Below are positions 34,989 to 35,912 of a stretch of 35,912 nt of DNA, in pieces. The stretch is from contig CAJIZO010000205.1 of assembly GCA_905181995.1 (NCBI GenBank), positions 1 to 35,912 on the forward strand, given 5' to 3'. The translations under genes and the position numbers were made by a program. The notes beneath the pieces were generated by a model that was not told the DNA's origin, made no database searches, and saw only the letters and a list, made by a program, of their open reading frames with translations. How positions within the stretch are numbered: the first letter of the stretch is position 1; the number at the start of each line of letters is the position of its first letter. The stretch comes from Flavobacteriaceae bacterium TMED48 (GTDB lineage Bacteria; Pseudomonadota; Gammaproteobacteria; Pseudomonadales; Porticoccaceae).

Positions 34989-35543
34989 ATGGTCGACGGT
35001 GATCCACTGAAACCAAGTCTAGTCGTGGGCAGGGTAGCCTCGGTTCACGGAATTCGCGGTTGGTTGAAAGTGCGCTCATATACTGAGCATATCGACACCT
35101 TGATCGAATATCGACCCTGGTGGGTAGAGCTGGATGGTCAGTGGGTAGAACTTCCAGTTGACGACTGGAAACGCGTCACCCACAGAGGACTCAACGGGTT
35201 AATCGTTCACCTCGAAGGTCTCGACGACAGAGATAAGGCGCGCCAATGGTGCGGTTTGGATATCTGCGTAGCTGCAGACGCTTTGCCAAAACTCGATGCC
35301 AGTGAGACTTATTGGCACGAGTTGATTGGCCTTCAGGTGACCAGCCACTTCGAAGGGGTAGCGACGGTGCTCGGCTCGGTAGTGTCGGTATTGGCAACGG
35401 GTGCCAATGACGTATTGGTGGTGCGCGAAGATGACGCCGACTCCGATCGACGAGAGCGGTTGATCCCCTACGCTGAAGCTTATGTCTCGATGGTCGACGT
35501 TGAGAAGCGCACAATAGAAGTACAGTGGGACCCAGATTTTTAG
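34989..35543 (+). CDS. rimM: ribosome maturation factor RimM
   Basis: Assists assembly of the 30S head around S19. The 184 residues show the N-terminal barrel VVGRVASVHGIRGWLKVRSYTE (about 12-33) with HRGLNGLIVHLEGLDDRDKARQWCG. The C-terminal PRC barrel, YWHELIGLQVTS and GANDVLVV, ends LIPYAEAYVSMVDVEKRTIEVQWDPDF, the family ending. It lies 11 bases after rpsP; no strong ribosome-binding site, so coupling to rpsP is likely. Confidence 0.95.
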   Translation: MVDGDPLKPSLVVGRVASVHGIRGWLKVRSYTEHIDTLIEYRPWWVELDGQWVELPVDDWKRVTHRGLNGLIVHLEGLDDRDKARQWCGLDICVAADALPKLDASETYWHELIGLQVTSHFEGVATVLGSVVSVLATGANDVLVVREDDADSDRRERLIPYAEAYVSMVDVEKRTIEVQWDPDF

Positions 35544-35571
35544 TGGTGTTGTTGCAGCCCGGTAGTGACCT

Positions 35572-35912
35572 ATGAAGATTGCAGTGATTACGCTCTTCCC
35601 AGGCATGCTCGAGGCGCTGACGGGTTTTGGTGTCAGTGGCAGGGCAGTGAAGCAGGGAATGGTGTCGATTGAGGCGTTTAATCCGCGCGATTACACCACC
35701 GACAAACACCGTACGGTGGATGCGCGGCCCTACGGCGGCGGCCCCGGCATGTTGATGATGGTCGAGCCGCTGCGGCAGGCTTTGGACGCCGCTCGAGCGT
35801 GGATGGGGGACGACCAGCACCGTGTGATATACCTGTCACCTCAGGGGCGACTCCTGCAGCAAGCGGCGGTTAATCGCTGTGTTGATCAGGCCGGAATAAT
35901 TTTTATAGCCGG
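35572..35912 (+). CDS. trmD: tRNA (guanine-37-N1)-methyltransferase TrmD, 3' end outside window
   Basis: Methylates G37 next to the anticodon, preventing frameshifting. It starts at ATG 35572 ([13 protein letters not shown]), 28 bases after rimM, and runs off the window after 113 codons of about 250. Clear signature: [47 protein letters not shown] (about 21-67), then [13 protein letters not shown]. The SPOUT knot and the catalytic Asp region lie partly beyond the end. rplS would be expected next. Confidence 0.95.
   Translation, partial: MKIAVITLFPGMLEALTGFGVSGRAVKQGMVSIEAFNPRDYTTDKHRTVDARPYGGGPGMLMMVEPLRQALDAARAWMGDDQHRVIYLSPQGRLLQQAAVNRCVDQAGIIFIA

Overview
The window is a chromosomal housekeeping segment from a gammaproteobacterium. 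Gene content and order (metY-rimP-nusA-infB-rbfA-truB-rpsO-pnp; recN|grpE-dnaK-dnaJ-dapB-carA-carB-greA; argF/argD beside grxD; yfjD-ypjD|ffh-rpsP-rimM-trmD) match the Pseudomonadales/Cellvibrionales side of the class best. I cannot name a genus from the sequence. There is no insertion sequence, prophage, CRISPR array or defence island in view, and nearly all large genes are intact core genes of moderate GC content.

Layout. Positions 1-5200 are the accessory end: a small lipoprotein, an unannotated 56-residue membrane protein, a CxxC protein of unknown function, a SAM methyltransferase, a secreted three-domain methionine sulfoxide reductase (MsrA-thioredoxin-MsrB) on the minus strand, a gene-poor stretch with two short tandem-repeat arrays, and a DjlA-like J protein. 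Positions 5249-14260 hold a near-consensus promoter, initiator tRNA-fMet, and the rimP-to-pnp translation/RNA operon, closed by a strong terminator shared with convergent recN. Positions 14319-20811 hold recN (minus) and, divergent from it, the heat-shock group grpE-dnaK-dnaJ, with two visible sigma-32-type promoters, followed by dapB. Positions 20857-25985 hold carA-carB-greA behind a leader with its own promoter and terminator. Positions 25982-28080 hold argD-argF on the minus strand. Then come grxD, a divergent pair of Nudix hydrolases, a gamma-carbonic anhydrase homologue, a DUF1289 protein, the yfjD-ypjD membrane pair (minus), and ffh-rpsP-rimM-trmD, where trmD runs off the end.

How the genes work together. 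The first block supplies ribosome maturation (RimP, RbfA, RimM), initiation (IF2, initiator tRNA), transcription elongation (NusA, GreA), RNA modification (TruB, TrmD) and RNA decay (PNPase). The DnaK system handles protein folding. CarAB makes carbamoyl phosphate, which ArgF uses to make citrulline in arginine synthesis and which also feeds pyrimidine synthesis. ArgD supplies ornithine precursors and can also serve the lysine pathway, to which DapB belongs.

The most interesting signals are regulatory. (1) Upstream of carA, a promoter is followed by a candidate 49-codon leader ORF that carries four arginine codons early, is translated straight through an intrinsic terminator, and ends overlapping the carA start (GTGA). 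This resembles the pyrL/pyrBI attenuator. (2) Between tRNA-fMet and rimP there are two intrinsic terminators, and a third sequence arm identical to the 3' arm of the second could act as an antiterminator. (3) A terminator-like hairpin sits almost at the predicted transcription start of argD-argF. (4) Three independent 12/15-bp tandem repeats lie within about 650 bp around msrAB.
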